Shown here: positions 29,731 to 39,418 of the stretch, in pieces
Numbering within the stretch: position 1 is the stretch's first letter
Layout of the letters: each line of letters begins with the position of its first letter
Source of the DNA: Aquipseudomonas guryensis
GTDB lineage: Bacteria; Pseudomonadota; Gammaproteobacteria; Pseudomonadales; Pseudomonadaceae
Length of the DNA: 64,000 nucleotides
Reading direction: 5' to 3'
Assembly (NCBI RefSeq): GCF_014164785.1
Contig: NZ_JACJFN010000001.1
Location: 930,001-994,000, forward strand
Made by a program: the position numbers and the translations under genes
The notes under the pieces: model-generated
Seen by the model: only the letters and a program-made list of their open reading frames with translations
The model's database searches: none
What the model was told of the DNA's origin: nothing

Positions 29731-30462
29731 TCACTGCACCAAGCACTCACCCTCTTCAAGAGTTTCCAGCAGGCGCTCGCGATACTGCGATTCACCGTCG
29801 AATACCGCGACCGGCTCCTTCTGCGCGTAGGGTTCGAGGAAATCGAGGGTGACCATCAGCTTGAACACCTGGTAGCGCTTGCGCGACTGGCGAAAGCCAG
29901 GGCAGTCGGGGAAGTGATCGCGCACGACGGCGGACTCCTCCTCGCAGTTGGCGTCGTCCTCGTGCTCCTCGTAACGCTCCGTACCTTGCCGATAACTCCT
30001 GCGGCCACAATCCAGACGCTGCACGCTCTTGCTGCAGAAACCGGCAGCGCTACAACTCTCATGACCAGTGTGCTCACTGGTTTCCGCCTGCACTTCGCGC
30101 CAGCGGGCCTGGATGTCGTAGGCCAGGCCACTGTCCACGCTGTCGATGAAGAAGGAGTTGCCGGCATAGTCCCCGGCCGTTACCCAGGCACTGAAGCCGG
30201 ACGTAGCGTCATGCAGCTTGAGCCGACCGATCAACCAGGGGTCCGGGGCAAACTGCAGACGCATGTGCCCCTGCTTGAGCACCACCTCATCCGTCAGCTG
30301 CAGCGGCTGGCTGTTCTCGGTGAACAGGTAGCCCTTGCCCGAGAGACTGCTGCAACCGGCCAGGGCCAGGCCGACCAACAAAGTAGCGCTGAGCCGCAGG
30401 ATCGCCCGCGGCGTCCTGGCTGCGAGAAGGTGGTGCAAGTGGTATCGCTCCGTGATGATCAT
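29731..30462 (-). CDS. hypothetical lipoprotein
   Basis: Function not recognised. A lipoprotein signal with lipobox LALAGC (Cys at about residue 37) indicates membrane anchoring; the N-terminal region before it is long, so a later start is possible. The mature part of about 205 residues has many Cys (CSAAGFCSKS, LDCGRRS, DDANCEEES, DCPGF, EGECLVQ at the C-terminus), which suggests disulfides in the periplasm. It is on the same strand as the XRE regulator gene, 52 bp downstream of it. No known domain could be named. Confidence 0.7.
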   Translation of the reverse strand: MIITERYHLHHLLAARTPRAILRLSATLLVGLALAGCSSLSGKGYLFTENSQPLQLTDEVVLKQGHMRLQFAPDPWLIGRLKLHDATSGFSAWVTAGDYAGNSFFIDSVDSGLAYDIQARWREVQAETSEHTGHESCSAAGFCSKSVQRLDCGRRSYRQGTERYEEHEDDANCEEESAVVRDHFPDCPGFRQSRKRYQVFKLMVTLDFLEPYAQKEPVAVFDGESQYRERLLETLEEGECLVQ

Positions 30463-30514
30463 GGCGGGCTTGGGTCGCCGTTCGACCTCGGCCGCTGCAA
30501 TAGATTCGCCGAGC

Positions 30515-31327
30515 CTACTCGATCTCGAACAGGCCGTTTTTCAGCGGTTCCACCGTCAGCCGCTGGCGGATGTCGGCATCGATGCGCGGGTCGTCCGGGC
30601 GGTACAGACCGATCTGCCGGTAGGCGTTGACCCGGTTGATCTCCGCCCCCATAAACTCCCAGACCACCCGGGTGCAGGCCGGGTTGCGCCCGTCGGCGCT
30701 GGAGACGCCGGTCTTCAAACCGTTGAGGCGGGTGATGCGACTCTTGAAGCTGGGAATGAGGATGGTCTGGCTCATCTCGTTGACGGTCAGTGACTCGTAG
30801 TCCAGCAGGAACAGCCGGTCCTGCAGGGCGAAGGCCGCGCCCAGGTAACGGCAGCGCACCCAGTCCTCGGCCTCGCCGGCCCGCGTGCGCTCCTGGCGTT
30901 CCTGACGCTCGAACAGGAAGGTGCCGCGCTCCTCGCGCAGGTGCACCAGCGACAGCAGGATGAAGCCCGGTACCGACATGCAGTTGGAGTATTCGAAGTA
31001 GTAGCCGCAGTAGCGACTGAGGTTGCCGGCGTTGTCGCGCAGCGGCTGCAGCAACTCCAGCAACGGATCGCCTTCGCTGGCCTTGCCTGGCGTGGTGCCA
31101 CGGGCACCGATCAGGCGGGCGAACTGCTCCGGCGGCTGGCCCAGCTCGTATTCCTCGACCCCGAAGAAGTCGCAGATGCGCTTGAGATTGTAGGGCGTCG
31201 GGCGGCTCTGGCCGTTGAGGTATTTGTTGAACTGGGCGCGATTGATCGCCAGCTTGCGGCAAACCTCGGCAATCGAGCGGTAGTGGCTGCACAGCAGCTT
31301 GAGGTTGTCGCCGAGATGTTCCGCCAT
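30515..31327 (-). CDS. XRE-family transcriptional regulator with C-terminal sensor-like domain
   Basis: An N-terminal helix-turn-helix of the Cro/XRE type spans about residues 8-62 (CSHYRSIAEVCRKLAINRAQFNKYLNGQSRPTPYNLKRICDFFG). The remaining roughly 200 residues are a conserved but unnamed region, possibly ligand-binding. 270 residues from the ATG at 31327. It is divergent from the alanine/sodium symporter gene (178 bp between starts) and could control it or the downstream lipoprotein gene. Confidence 0.82.
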   Translation of the reverse strand: MAEHLGDNLKLLCSHYRSIAEVCRKLAINRAQFNKYLNGQSRPTPYNLKRICDFFGVEEYELGQPPEQFARLIGARGTTPGKASEGDPLLELLQPLRDNAGNLSRYCGYYFEYSNCMSVPGFILLSLVHLREERGTFLFERQERQERTRAGEAEDWVRCRYLGAAFALQDRLFLLDYESLTVNEMSQTILIPSFKSRITRLNGLKTGVSSADGRNPACTRVVWEFMGAEINRVNAYRQIGLYRPDDPRIDADIRQRLTVEPLKNGLFEIE

Positions 31328-31504
31328 GGCGCCCCTCCTGATGATGAGATTGCGGGTGATGCGAGTGACGCGATTCTAGCATCAACTCGCGTCAATTCGC
31401 CGCGACCCGCGAAATTGCCTCGGCGCCGCCCTTGGCCAACCATGCCGGGGCCGCACGGTGGCGCGGCCTCGCCCATCCAGAACAACAAGAGAGACAACCT
31501 CATC

Positions 31505-32950
31505 ATGCTCGATCTTCTTAACGACCTGCTCTGGAGCAAGGTCCTCATCGTCGCCCTGGTCGGTCTCGGCCTGTACTTCACCATCGCCTCGCGTTTCGTC
31601 CAATTCCGTTACTTCAGCGACATGTTCAGCATCTTCGCCGAAGCCTTCCAGCGCCAGCCGGGCCAGCTCAGCTCGTTCCAGGCGCTGATGCTCTCCGTAG
31701 CCGGCCGCGTCGGTGCCGGCAACATCGCCGGTGTGGCGGTGGCGATCATGCTCGGCGGCCCAGGCGCCGTGTTCTGGATGTGGCTGGTGGCGCTGGTCGG
31801 CATGGCCACCAGCTATTTCGAATGCTCCCTGGCGCAGCTGTACAAGCGCCGCGAGGCCGACGGCACCTACCGTGGCGGCCCGGCCTTCTACATCCTGCAT
31901 GGCCTGGGTCAGCGCTGGCTGGCAGTGATCTTCTCGATCCTGCTGCTGGTGACCTTCGGCTTCGGCTTCAACGCCGTACAGTCCTACACCGTGGCCACCT
32001 CGCTGCACGACACCTTCGGCGTGCCCACCTGGGCCAGCGGCCTGGCACTGGTCGGGGTGATCGGCCTGATCATCTTCGGCGGCATCAAGCGCATCGCCAG
32101 CATGGCTGACGTGCTGGTACCGATCATGGCGTTCTCCTACATCGGCATGGCGCTGGTGGTGATCGGCATGAACGTCAGCGAAGTACCGGCGGTACTGACC
32201 CTGATCGTCAAGAGCGCCTTCGGCCTGGAGCCGGCCTTCGCCGGTGGTATCGGCGCGGCCATCCTGATGGGCGTGAAGCGCGGCCTGTTCTCCAACGAAG
32301 CGGGTCTGGGCAGTGCGCCGAACGTCGCCGCCGTGGCCGAGGTCAAGCACCCGGCCGCCCAGGGCATCGTGCAGTCGCTCAGCGTGTTCATCGACACCAT
32401 CCTGGTGTGCACCAGCACCGCGCTGATCATCCTGCTCTCCGGCGTCTACCAGCCGGGCAGCGAGATGGCCGGTGTCGTGCTGACCCAGAACGCGCTGGCC
32501 GCCGAAGTCGGCGAGTGGGGCCGCATCTTCGTCAGCACCGCCCTGCTGCTCTTCGTCTTCACCACCCTGGTGTACAACTACTACCTGGGTGAGAACGCCC
32601 TGGGCTTCTTCAGCAGCAAGCGTGCCCTGCTGCAGGTCTATCGCGTGCTGGTCATCGCCCTGGTGATGTGGGGCTCGATGCAGGACCTGTCGACCGTGTT
32701 CGGCTTCGCTGACGTGACCATGGGCCTGCTGGCACTGGTCAACCTGGCCGCCGTGACCCTGCTGTTCAAGACCGGCCTGCGCCTGATGCGCGACTACGAC
32801 AACCAGCGCAAGGCTGGCGTGCAGTCGCCGGTACTGGATCCGAAGGCCTATGCCGACCTCGACCTGGACCCGGCCGCCTGGCCGAGCAAGGCCAAGAGCG
32901 AAAGCGCCGACGCCCGCGCCGAGCTGGCTCACACCGCGCACCAGCGCTGA
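31505..32950 (+). CDS. sodium:alanine symporter family protein (AgcS)
   Basis: Inner-membrane Na+-coupled amino acid symporter of the AlsT/DagA/AgcS family for alanine or glycine. The ATG at 31505 (MLDLLNDLLWSKVLIVALVG) gives 481 residues and follows GAGAGACAACC; reading upstream runs into the XRE gene region. Family motifs GRVGAGNIAGVAVAIMLGGPGAVFWMW and GVKRGLFSNEAGLGSAPNVAA are complete. About ten to eleven helices. A strong terminator follows. Confidence 0.92.
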   Translation: MLDLLNDLLWSKVLIVALVGLGLYFTIASRFVQFRYFSDMFSIFAEAFQRQPGQLSSFQALMLSVAGRVGAGNIAGVAVAIMLGGPGAVFWMWLVALVGMATSYFECSLAQLYKRREADGTYRGGPAFYILHGLGQRWLAVIFSILLLVTFGFGFNAVQSYTVATSLHDTFGVPTWASGLALVGVIGLIIFGGIKRIASMADVLVPIMAFSYIGMALVVIGMNVSEVPAVLTLIVKSAFGLEPAFAGGIGAAILMGVKRGLFSNEAGLGSAPNVAAVAEVKHPAAQGIVQSLSVFIDTILVCTSTALIILLSGVYQPGSEMAGVVLTQNALAAEVGEWGRIFVSTALLLFVFTTLVYNYYLGENALGFFSSKRALLQVYRVLVIALVMWGSMQDLSTVFGFADVTMGLLALVNLAAVTLLFKTGLRLMRDYDNQRKAGVQSPVLDPKAYADLDLDPAAWPSKAKSESADARAELAHTAHQR

Positions 32951-32970
32951 GTCTGCGCACTCAAGGATGA

Positions 32971-32994
32971 GGGGGCTTAGGCCCCCTTTTTCTT
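32971..32994 (+). terminator. intrinsic terminator of the symporter gene
   Basis: GGGGGC-TTAG-GCCCCC hairpin followed by TTTTTCTT, 21 bp after the stop codon. Confidence 0.9.
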
Positions 32995-33053
32995 GCCCAA
33001 TCGCCGCCGTTTCGCCGTTACACTCGGGCGAAACCCCGCGCAAGGAGCCGCCG

Positions 33054-33500
33054 ATGTCTCTGCAAATCCGCCCCGTCACCGCCGCCGATCACGCCGCCTG
33101 GCTGCCGCTGTGGCAGGGTTACCAGCGCTTCTACCAGGCCGAGATTCCAGCCGAGGTCAGCGCCGTGACCTGGCAGCGCTTCCTCGACCCGAGCGAGCCG
33201 ATGCACGCCGCGCTGGCCTGGCAGGACGACGTAGCCATCGGCCTGGTGCACTGGATCTTCCACCGCTCCTGCTGGACGGTCGGTGACTACTGCTACCTGC
33301 AGGACCTGTTCGTCGCCGAAGGCGTGCGCGGCGGTGGTCATGGCCGCGCGCTGATCGAGCATGTGTATGCCGCCGCCCAGGCTGCCGGCGCCAGCCGCGT
33401 GCACTGGCTGACCCAGGAAGACAACGCCCAGGCGCGCCTGCTCTACGACCGGATCGCCAGCCGCTCCGGCTTTATCCAATACCGTCACTTGTTTGGTTGA
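33054..33500 (+). CDS. GNAT family N-acetyltransferase
   Basis: Single-domain acetyl-CoA-dependent acetyltransferase of 148 residues. AAGGAG lies 7 bases before the ATG at 33054. The acetyl-CoA-binding motif A is visible as LQDLFVAEGVRGGGHGRALIEHV, followed by the late SGFIQYRHLFG strand. The substrate is unknown. The stop is 4 bp before the asparaginase start, so the two are probably co-expressed. Confidence 0.88.
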   Translation: MSLQIRPVTAADHAAWLPLWQGYQRFYQAEIPAEVSAVTWQRFLDPSEPMHAALAWQDDVAIGLVHWIFHRSCWTVGDYCYLQDLFVAEGVRGGGHGRALIEHVYAAAQAAGASRVHWLTQEDNAQARLLYDRIASRSGFIQYRHLFG

Positions 33501-33504
33501 CCCC

Positions 33505-34497
33505 ATGAATCCGACCCAAAAGCTGCTGGTGCTGTATACCGGCGGCACCATCGGCATGCAGATGAGCGCCGCCGGGCTGGCCCCGGCCTCGGGCTTCGAA
33601 GCACGCTTGCGCGCCGAACAGGCCGCCCACCCCGAACGCCCGGCACCGGCCTGGCAGTTCGCCGAGCTGCTGCCGCCGCTGGACAGCGCCAACATGACCC
33701 AGGCCAACTGGCTGGCCATGCGCGACGCCATCGTCCGCGCGGTGGACGAGGACGGCTGTGATGCCGTGCTGCTGCTGCACGGCACCGACACCCTGGCTTA
33801 CAGCGCGGCGGCGCTGAGCTTTCTACTGCTCGGCATGGATGTGCCGGTGCTGCTGACCGGCTCGATGCAACCGGCCGGCGCGCCCGGCAGCGATGCCTGG
33901 CCGAACCTGTTCGGCGCCCTGGCCCTGCTCGCCGACGGTGTAGCGCCTGGCGTGCACCTGTATTTCAACGGCCAGCTGCTGCACGGCGCGCGCGCCAGCA
34001 AGCTGAAGAGCGAGGCCTTCGACGCCTTCCAGGACACCCGCCGGCCGCGCCACGGCCAGGCCGTCGACGCACTGCCGAGCGCCCTGCACTACCGCCAGCC
34101 GCGCCGCCCGGTGGCGCTGGCCGTGCAACCGCTGTTCCCCGGCCTGAGCGCCACGCAAATGCGTGCGCTGCTGGCCAGCGGCGCCGAGGCGCTGCTGCTG
34201 GAATGCTATGGCAGCGGCACCGGGCCGTCGGACAATCCCGAGATTCTCGCCGCGCTGCGCGAAGCGCATGCCCGCGGCGTGGTGCTGGCAGCGATCAGCC
34301 AGTGCGCCCAGGGCCATGTCGAATTCGGCGTATATGCCGCCGGCAGCGCCCTGGCGCAGACCGGCCTGGTCAGCGGCGGCGGCATGAGCCGCGAGGCGGC
34401 GCTGGGCAAGTTGTTCAGCCTGCTCGGTGCCGGTCTGCCCCAGGCCGAGGTGGAGCGCCTGTTCGCCCTCGACTTGTGCGGCGAGCTGGCCGAGTAA
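33505..34497 (+). CDS. L-asparaginase (AnsA-like)
   Basis: Hydrolyses L-asparagine to aspartate and ammonia. Both catalytic Thr motifs are visible: YTGGTIGMQ near the N-terminus and LLHGTDTLAYSA around residues 91-102, plus TGSMQPAG. 330 residues from the ATG at 33505. No signal peptide, so cytoplasmic type I. It follows a GNAT gene by 4 bp and converges with glutaminase. It would supply aspartate to AspA. Confidence 0.92.
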   Translation: MNPTQKLLVLYTGGTIGMQMSAAGLAPASGFEARLRAEQAAHPERPAPAWQFAELLPPLDSANMTQANWLAMRDAIVRAVDEDGCDAVLLLHGTDTLAYSAAALSFLLLGMDVPVLLTGSMQPAGAPGSDAWPNLFGALALLADGVAPGVHLYFNGQLLHGARASKLKSEAFDAFQDTRRPRHGQAVDALPSALHYRQPRRPVALAVQPLFPGLSATQMRALLASGAEALLLECYGSGTGPSDNPEILAALREAHARGVVLAAISQCAQGHVEFGVYAAGSALAQTGLVSGGGMSREAALGKLFSLLGAGLPQAEVERLFALDLCGELAE

Positions 34498-34527
34498 GCA
34501 CAAGGCGTCAGACCCACTGCGAACCGT

Positions 34528-34553
34528 CCCCTCTCCCGTTTACGGGAGAGGGG
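34528..34553. terminator. bidirectional hairpin between asparaginase and glutaminase genes
   Basis: CCCCTCTCCCGT and ACGGGAGAGGGG form a perfect 12-bp stem between two convergent genes. The core is the same repeat type (CCCTCTCCC...GGGAGAGGG) that is found inside vgrG at 50596. It has no T-run but is well placed to separate the two transcripts. Confidence 0.6.
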
Positions 34554-34559
34554 CGGCAC

Positions 34560-35483
34560 TCAGCGATTCAGCGGTGAAAACACCGACCCGCCGATCCGCT
34601 CGCTAAGCAGCTCCAGCGCCGCCATGCCAGCCAGCGAGTTGCCGGCCGGGTTCAGTTCCGGCGACCACACACACACGCTGAAGCGCCCCGGCACCACCGC
34701 GACGATGCCGCCACCAACCCCGCTCTTGCCCGGCAGGCCGACGCGGTAGGCGAAGTTGCCGGCCTCGTCGTACAAGCCGCTGGTGGCCATGATCGCGTTG
34801 ACCTGCTGGGTCTGCCGCGGCGTCAGCAGTTGTTCGCCGCTGTGTGTGCACAACCCCTGGTTGGCCAGGAAACCGCAGGCGCGCGCCAGGTCGACACAGT
34901 TCATCGCCAGCGCGCAGTGGTGGAAATAGCTGCGCAGCACCGTCTCGACATCGTTGTGGAAATTGCCGAAGGCCTGCATCAGGTAGGCCGCCGCGGCGTT
35001 GCGCGCGCGGTGCTGGTACTCCGACTCGGCCACCTTCATGTCCGCCACCACATGGGCATTGCCGGACAGGCGGCGGGCGAAGTCGCGCATCGACAGTGCC
35101 GGGGCGGCGAAGCGCGACTGGTTGATATCGCAGATCACCAAAGCGCCGGCATTGATGAACGGGTTGCGCGGCCGGCCGCGCTCGAACTCCAGCTGTACCA
35201 GGGAATTGAACGGCTGGCCGGAGGGCTCGTGGCCGAGGCGCTGCCAGATGTCCTCACCGGAATGCTGGATCGCCTGGACCAGGCTGAACACCTTGGAAAT
35301 GCTCTGGATGGAGAACGCCGTGGTGGCGTCACCGGCGGTGTGCAGGCTGCCATCGACGCCATACACGGCGATGCCCAGCTGGTTGGCCGGCACCTCGGCC
35401 AGCGCCGGAATGTAGTCGGCGACCTGGCCCTGGCCGAGCAGCGGTCGTACCTGATCCAGAATCTCGTTCAACAACGCCTGCAT
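34560..35483 (-). CDS. glsB: glutaminase
   Basis: Serine-dependent glutaminase converting L-glutamine to glutamate and ammonia. The beta-lactamase-like SxxK motif is in [12 protein letters not shown], and the family blocks [29 protein letters not shown] and [18 protein letters not shown] are complete. 307 residues from the ATG at 35483 ([16 protein letters not shown]), the normal length; the longer open frame upstream has no homology. The enzyme is cytoplasmic. With ansA it deamidates the amides whose acid products AatJQMP imports. Confidence 0.95.
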   Translation of the reverse strand: MQALLNEILDQVRPLLGQGQVADYIPALAEVPANQLGIAVYGVDGSLHTAGDATTAFSIQSISKVFSLVQAIQHSGEDIWQRLGHEPSGQPFNSLVQLEFERGRPRNPFINAGALVICDINQSRFAAPALSMRDFARRLSGNAHVVADMKVAESEYQHRARNAAAAYLMQAFGNFHNDVETVLRSYFHHCALAMNCVDLARACGFLANQGLCTHSGEQLLTPRQTQQVNAIMATSGLYDEAGNFAYRVGLPGKSGVGGGIVAVVPGRFSVCVWSPELNPAGNSLAGMAALELLSERIGGSVFSPLNR

Positions 35484-35689
35484 GCTCGACCTCTTGCCTG
35501 TACGGGTGCCGAAATAGACGCCCGCCGGCCACGCGCAATCACAGTGCCGGGCTGGCCGTGGCCAACCCGTGGTGGCCACGCTCACCGCCACAATGGCCGG
35601 AATTATCCCTTTGTTGGCCGGGGTTATCGTTCTCCCGGCTCGGCCACGGCGCCAACAATGCGCCCAGCAAGCACGAGGAGAATCACAAG

Positions 35690-36718
35690 ATGCTGACCAT
35701 CTACAGCGACGACCACCGCCTGCACCACGCCCAGGGCGAGATGGTCGGCGGCGAATTCCAGCCCTGCTTCGAGATGCCGGCGCGCGCCGACCATGTGCTG
35801 GCCCGCGTGCAGGCGCAGCAGCTCGGCGAAATCCGCGCACCGCAGGATTTCGGCCTGGCGCCGATCGCGCGCATCCACAGCGCCGATTACCTGGAGTTCC
35901 TGCAAAAGGCCTGGGCCGGCTGGGCCGCCCAGGGCAACAGCGCCGACTTCCTGCCCGGCGTGTTCCCGGCCCGGCATATGCGCGCCAAGCGCCCGGACGA
36001 TCTCTACGGCCAGTATGGGTTCCACAGCTTCGACTGCTTCGCGCCAATCACCGCCGGCACCTGGCAGGCCGTCTACACCTCGGCCCAGGTCGCCCTCACT
36101 GCCCAGCGCGAAGTCGCCACCGGCGCGCGCAGTGCCTTTGCCCTGTGCCGTCCGCCGGGCCACCACGCCAGCAGCGATGTGATGGGCGGTTACTGCTACC
36201 TGAACAACGTGGCCATCGCCGCCCAGGCCTTTCTCGACCAGGGCGCTGCGCGGGTGGCTATCCTCGATGTCGACTACCACCACGGCAACGGCACCCAGTC
36301 GATCTTCTATGAGCGCGCCGACGTGTTCGTCGCCAATATCCACGGCAGCCCGAGCTTCGAGTACCCGCACTTTCTCGGCTATGCCGACGAGACCGGCGCG
36401 GGTGCCGGCGAAGGCTACAACCTCAACCTGCCACTGGCAGCCGGCAGCGCCTGGGATGTCTGGGGCGCGGCCCTGGATAGCGCCTGCCAACGCATCGCCG
36501 ACTACGCGCCCGACGTGGTGTTGGTGTCGCTCGGCGTCGACACCTACAAGGACGATCCGATCTCCAGCTTCAAGCTCGACAGCCCGGATTACCTGCGCAT
36601 GGGCCAACGCATCGCCGCGCTCGGCAAACCAACCTTGTTCGTCATGGAAGGGGGTTATGCGGTGGCAGAAATCGGTATCAACGCGGTCAACGTACTCGAA
36701 GGTTTCCAGGGCGCCTGA
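35690..36718 (+). CDS. acetylpolyamine amidohydrolase (histone deacetylase family)
   Basis: Zinc hydrolase that deacetylates acetylated polyamines such as acetylputrescine or acetylcadaverine. The ATG at 35690 follows GAGGAG and starts [18 protein letters not shown]. Active-site residues are intact: H158/H159 in [13 protein letters not shown], Zn ligands D195 and H197 in [13 protein letters not shown]284 in [11 protein letters not shown], and Y323 in MEGGY. At 342 residues it matches P. aeruginosa AphA/AphB in size. The next gene, 24 bp on, encodes a polyamine-binding protein, the pairing I recall at PA1409-PA1410. Confidence 0.9.
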   Translation: MLTIYSDDHRLHHAQGEMVGGEFQPCFEMPARADHVLARVQAQQLGEIRAPQDFGLAPIARIHSADYLEFLQKAWAGWAAQGNSADFLPGVFPARHMRAKRPDDLYGQYGFHSFDCFAPITAGTWQAVYTSAQVALTAQREVATGARSAFALCRPPGHHASSDVMGGYCYLNNVAIAAQAFLDQGAARVAILDVDYHHGNGTQSIFYERADVFVANIHGSPSFEYPHFLGYADETGAGAGEGYNLNLPLAAGSAWDVWGAALDSACQRIADYAPDVVLVSLGVDTYKDDPISSFKLDSPDYLRMGQRIAALGKPTLFVMEGGYAVAEIGINAVNVLEGFQGA

Positions 36719-36742
36719 GGCGCCATCAATGAGGAGAACAAG

Positions 36743-37846
36743 ATGAACAAACTCCAGCAACTGATCGGTGCCACCCTCTGCGGCAGCGCTCTGCTGACCG
36801 GCGCGGTGCAGGCGGCAGAACAGCGCGAACTGCGCGTGTACAACTGGGCCGACTACATGCTGCCGTCGGTGCCCAAGGAGTTTCAGCAGAAGACCGGCAT
36901 CCAGCTGACCTGGGATACCTACGAGTCCAACGAAGCCCTCGAAGCCAAGCTACTGGCCGGTAACTCCGGCTATGACCTGGTGGTGCCGAGCAACACCTTC
37001 CTCGACACCCAGATCAAGGCCGGCGTCTACCAGAAACTGGACAAGGCCAAGCTACCCAACTGGCAGAACCTCGACCCCGGCCTGCTCAAGCTGATGAGCG
37101 CCAACGACCCCGGCAACCAGTACGCAGTGCCCTACATGTACGGCACCGTGCTGATTGGCTTCAACCCGGCCAAGGTCAAGGCCGTGCTCGGCGAGAACGC
37201 GCCAGTGGACAGCTGGGACCTGATCTTCAAGGAAGAGAACATCAGCAAGCTCAAGCAGTGCGGCGTGGCCATGCTCGACTCGCCCGGCGACATCCTGCCG
37301 ATCGCCCTGCACCACCTGGGCCTGGACCCGAACAGCGCGCAGCCCGACGACTATGACAAGGCCGCCGAACTGATGCTGAAGATCCGTCCCTATGTCGCCT
37401 ACTTCCACTCGGCCAAGTACATGACCGACATCGCCAACGGCGACATCTGCGTGGCCATCGGCTACTCGGGCAGCTTCTACCAGTTCGCCAACCGCGCCAA
37501 GGAAGCCGGCAACGGCGTGGTGGTCGACTGGCGCCTGCCCAAGGAAGGCGCGCCGCTGTGGTACGACTCCTTCGCCATCCCGAACAGCGCGAAGAACGTC
37601 GCCGAGGCGCATGAATTCCTCAACAACCTGCTCGACCCGAAAGTGGTGGCGCCGATCAGCGACTTCCTCGGCTACCCCAACCCCAACCTGGCCGCCACGC
37701 CACTGGTCGGTGCCGAAATTCGCGACAACCCCAACCTGACCCCGACCGCCGAAGCGCAGAAGACCCTCTACGTGCTGCAACCGCTGCCGCAGAAGATCGA
37801 GCGCGTGCGCACTCGCACCTGGAGCAAGATCAAGACGGGTAACTGA
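36743..37846 (+). CDS. polyamine-binding periplasmic protein (PotF/SpuD-like)
   Basis: Spermidine/putrescine-type solute-binding protein. A signal peptide (MNKLQQLIGATLCGSALLTGAVQA) and GAGGAG before the ATG support the start. The PotD/PotF fold is clear: RVYNWADYMLPSVPKEFQQKTGI, VPSNTFLDTQIKAGVYQKLDKAKLPNWQNL, VPYMYGTVLIG and AIGYSGSFYQFANRA. 367 residues. Co-transcribed with the acetylpolyamine amidohydrolase, it probably delivers acetylpolyamines. No permease or ATPase gene is adjacent, so it must share a transporter encoded elsewhere. Confidence 0.92.
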   Translation: MNKLQQLIGATLCGSALLTGAVQAAEQRELRVYNWADYMLPSVPKEFQQKTGIQLTWDTYESNEALEAKLLAGNSGYDLVVPSNTFLDTQIKAGVYQKLDKAKLPNWQNLDPGLLKLMSANDPGNQYAVPYMYGTVLIGFNPAKVKAVLGENAPVDSWDLIFKEENISKLKQCGVAMLDSPGDILPIALHHLGLDPNSAQPDDYDKAAELMLKIRPYVAYFHSAKYMTDIANGDICVAIGYSGSFYQFANRAKEAGNGVVVDWRLPKEGAPLWYDSFAIPNSAKNVAEAHEFLNNLLDPKVVAPISDFLGYPNPNLAATPLVGAEIRDNPNLTPTAEAQKTLYVLQPLPQKIERVRTRTWSKIKTGN

Positions 37847-37868
37847 GCCGCGACTCAACAGTTGAAAT

Positions 37869-37892
37869 AGAACCGGCCTCAGGGCCGGTTCT
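37869..37892 (+). terminator. terminator after the polyamine-binding protein gene
   Basis: AGAACCGGCC-TCAG-GGCCGGTTCT, a perfect 10-bp stem 23 bp after the stop. The following sequence is GCATTTCG, so the T-tract is poor. Confidence 0.7.
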
Positions 37893-38028
37893 GCATTTCG
37901 ACCTGCAGCTTATCGGCAAGCTCGGCAGTCGTTGGACAAGCCCGATAGCGGCTGCTTAGGTGAACAATCAGGAACGCCGCCGGCCGGCCATGGCTCTGGC
38001 GTCCTCTGCCGACTCTAGGAGCCATCCG

Positions 38029-38370
38029 ATGAAAAGCCTGTTGCTCGCCGCCCTACTCGTCACCAGCACGGTGGCCAATGCCGCCAACCTGCCCGCCTTC
38101 AACGTCACCTGCCCGACCGATATCAGCGTGCGCGCCGAGGCCGGTGGCCCGGTGTATATCAACGACCAGCAGGCCACCCTGCACAAGTTCAGCGAGCAGT
38201 ACTTCGAGGCCAAGGGCGAAGGCATGACCGTCTCCGTCAGCCTCACTGCCAGTGGCACGCCAACGGTGTCCTACACCGGCAAGCAGGGCGCCAATGGCAT
38301 CTGCGAGGAAACGCAGGAAGACCCGGCAGCAGAAACCGCGCAGCCAACCCAGCCAGACGAGCAGCAGTAA
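38029..38370 (+). CDS. small exported protein of unknown function
   Basis: 113 residues from the ATG at 38029, which follows TAGGAG. It has a clear signal peptide (MKSLLLAALLVTSTVANA), a compact domain with two Cys (NVTCPTDI and NGICEETQ) and an acidic Pro/Gln/Glu-rich tail. Its short length and composition recall small periplasmic proteins widespread in pseudomonads, but I cannot name a family. It converges with the threonine aldolase gene, only 10 bp apart. Confidence 0.75.
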   Translation: MKSLLLAALLVTSTVANAANLPAFNVTCPTDISVRAEAGGPVYINDQQATLHKFSEQYFEAKGEGMTVSVSLTASGTPTVSYTGKQGANGICEETQEDPAAETAQPTQPDEQQ

Positions 38371-38380
38371 GCCGCGATGC

Positions 38381-39418
38381 TCAGGCCATGGCCCGGCGAA
38401 TATCCGCCGCCAACTCGCGCACCCGCGCCTCCTCGGTATCCCAGCTGCACATAAAGCGCGCGCCACCGGCACCGATGAAGGTGTAGAAGCGCCAGCCCCA
38501 TGCGCGCAGGCGCTCGATGGCCGGCTCGCTGAGCTGCAGGAATACGCCGTTGGCCTGCACCGGGAACATCAGGCTGACGCCCGGCACATCCGCCACCAGC
38601 TCGGCCAGCAGGCGTGCGCAGCAGTTGGCGTGGTGGGCGTAGCGCAACCAGGCGTCGTCCTGCAGCAGGCCAACCCAGGGGGCGGATAGGTAGCGCATCT
38701 TCGAGGCCAGCTGGCCAGCCTGCTTGCAGCGGTAATCGAAGTCTTCGGCCAGGGCCTTGTTGAAGAACAGGATGGCCTCGCCGACCGCCATGCCGTTCTT
38801 GGTGCCGCCGAAGCACAGCACGTCGACGCCGGCCTGCCAGGTCAGCTCGGCCGGACTGCAACCGAGGAAGGCACAGGCGTTGGAGAAGCGCGCGCCGTCC
38901 ATGTGCAGGTTGAGGCCGAGTTCCTTGCACACCTGGCTGATCGCCCGCACTTCATCCGGGCTGTAGACGGTGCCGACCTCGGTGGCCTGGGTCAGGGTCA
39001 CCACCCGCGGTTTCGGGTAGTGAATGTCCTGGCGCTTGAGCGCCACTTCGCGGATCGAATCGGGCGTCAGCTTGCCCTGTTCGGTACGCGCGGTGAGTAG
39101 CTTGGAACCATTGGAAAAGAACTCCGGCGCACCGCACTCGTCGGTCTCGACGTGGGCGGTCTCCGAGCAGATCACGCTGTGGTAGCTCTGGCACAGGCTG
39201 GACAGCGCCAGGGAGTTGGCCGCCGTGCCGTTGAAGGCGAAGAACACTTCGCAATCGGTCTCGAACAGCTGACGGAACTGATCGGCGGCGCGTGCCGTCC
39301 ACTGGTCCTCGCCGTAGGCACGCTGATGGCCCTGGTTGGCCTCGGCCATGGCGGCCCAGGCTTCCGGACAGATGCCGGAATAGTTGTCGCTGGCGAATTG
39401 TTGGGTCTGGTCAGGCAT
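38381..39418 (-). CDS. ltaE: low-specificity L-threonine aldolase
   Basis: PLP enzyme cleaving L-threonine or L-allo-threonine to glycine and acetaldehyde. The ATG at 39418 gives MPDQTQQFASDNYSGICPEAWAAM, the family N-terminus, and 345 residues. The PLP lysine lies in CFGGTKNGMAVGEAILFF; other blocks (HVETDECGAPEFFSNGSKLL, HMDGARFSNACAFLG) agree. The upstream frame to 39460 lacks support. It is divergent from the DUF1127 gene across a 388-bp AT-rich region. Confidence 0.93.
   Translation of the reverse strand: MPDQTQQFASDNYSGICPEAWAAMAEANQGHQRAYGEDQWTARAADQFRQLFETDCEVFFAFNGTAANSLALSSLCQSYHSVICSETAHVETDECGAPEFFSNGSKLLTARTEQGKLTPDSIREVALKRQDIHYPKPRVVTLTQATEVGTVYSPDEVRAISQVCKELGLNLHMDGARFSNACAFLGCSPAELTWQAGVDVLCFGGTKNGMAVGEAILFFNKALAEDFDYRCKQAGQLASKMRYLSAPWVGLLQDDAWLRYAHHANCCARLLAELVADVPGVSLMFPVQANGVFLQLSEPAIERLRAWGWRFYTFIGAGGARFMCSWDTEEARVRELAADIRRAMA

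Noticed and set aside
35484..36047. 188-residue N-terminal extension of glutaminase
   Set aside because: The extension is Arg/Gly/Ala-rich without homology and overlaps the divergent acetylpolyamine amidohydrolase gene; glutaminase normally begins at the ATG at 35483.
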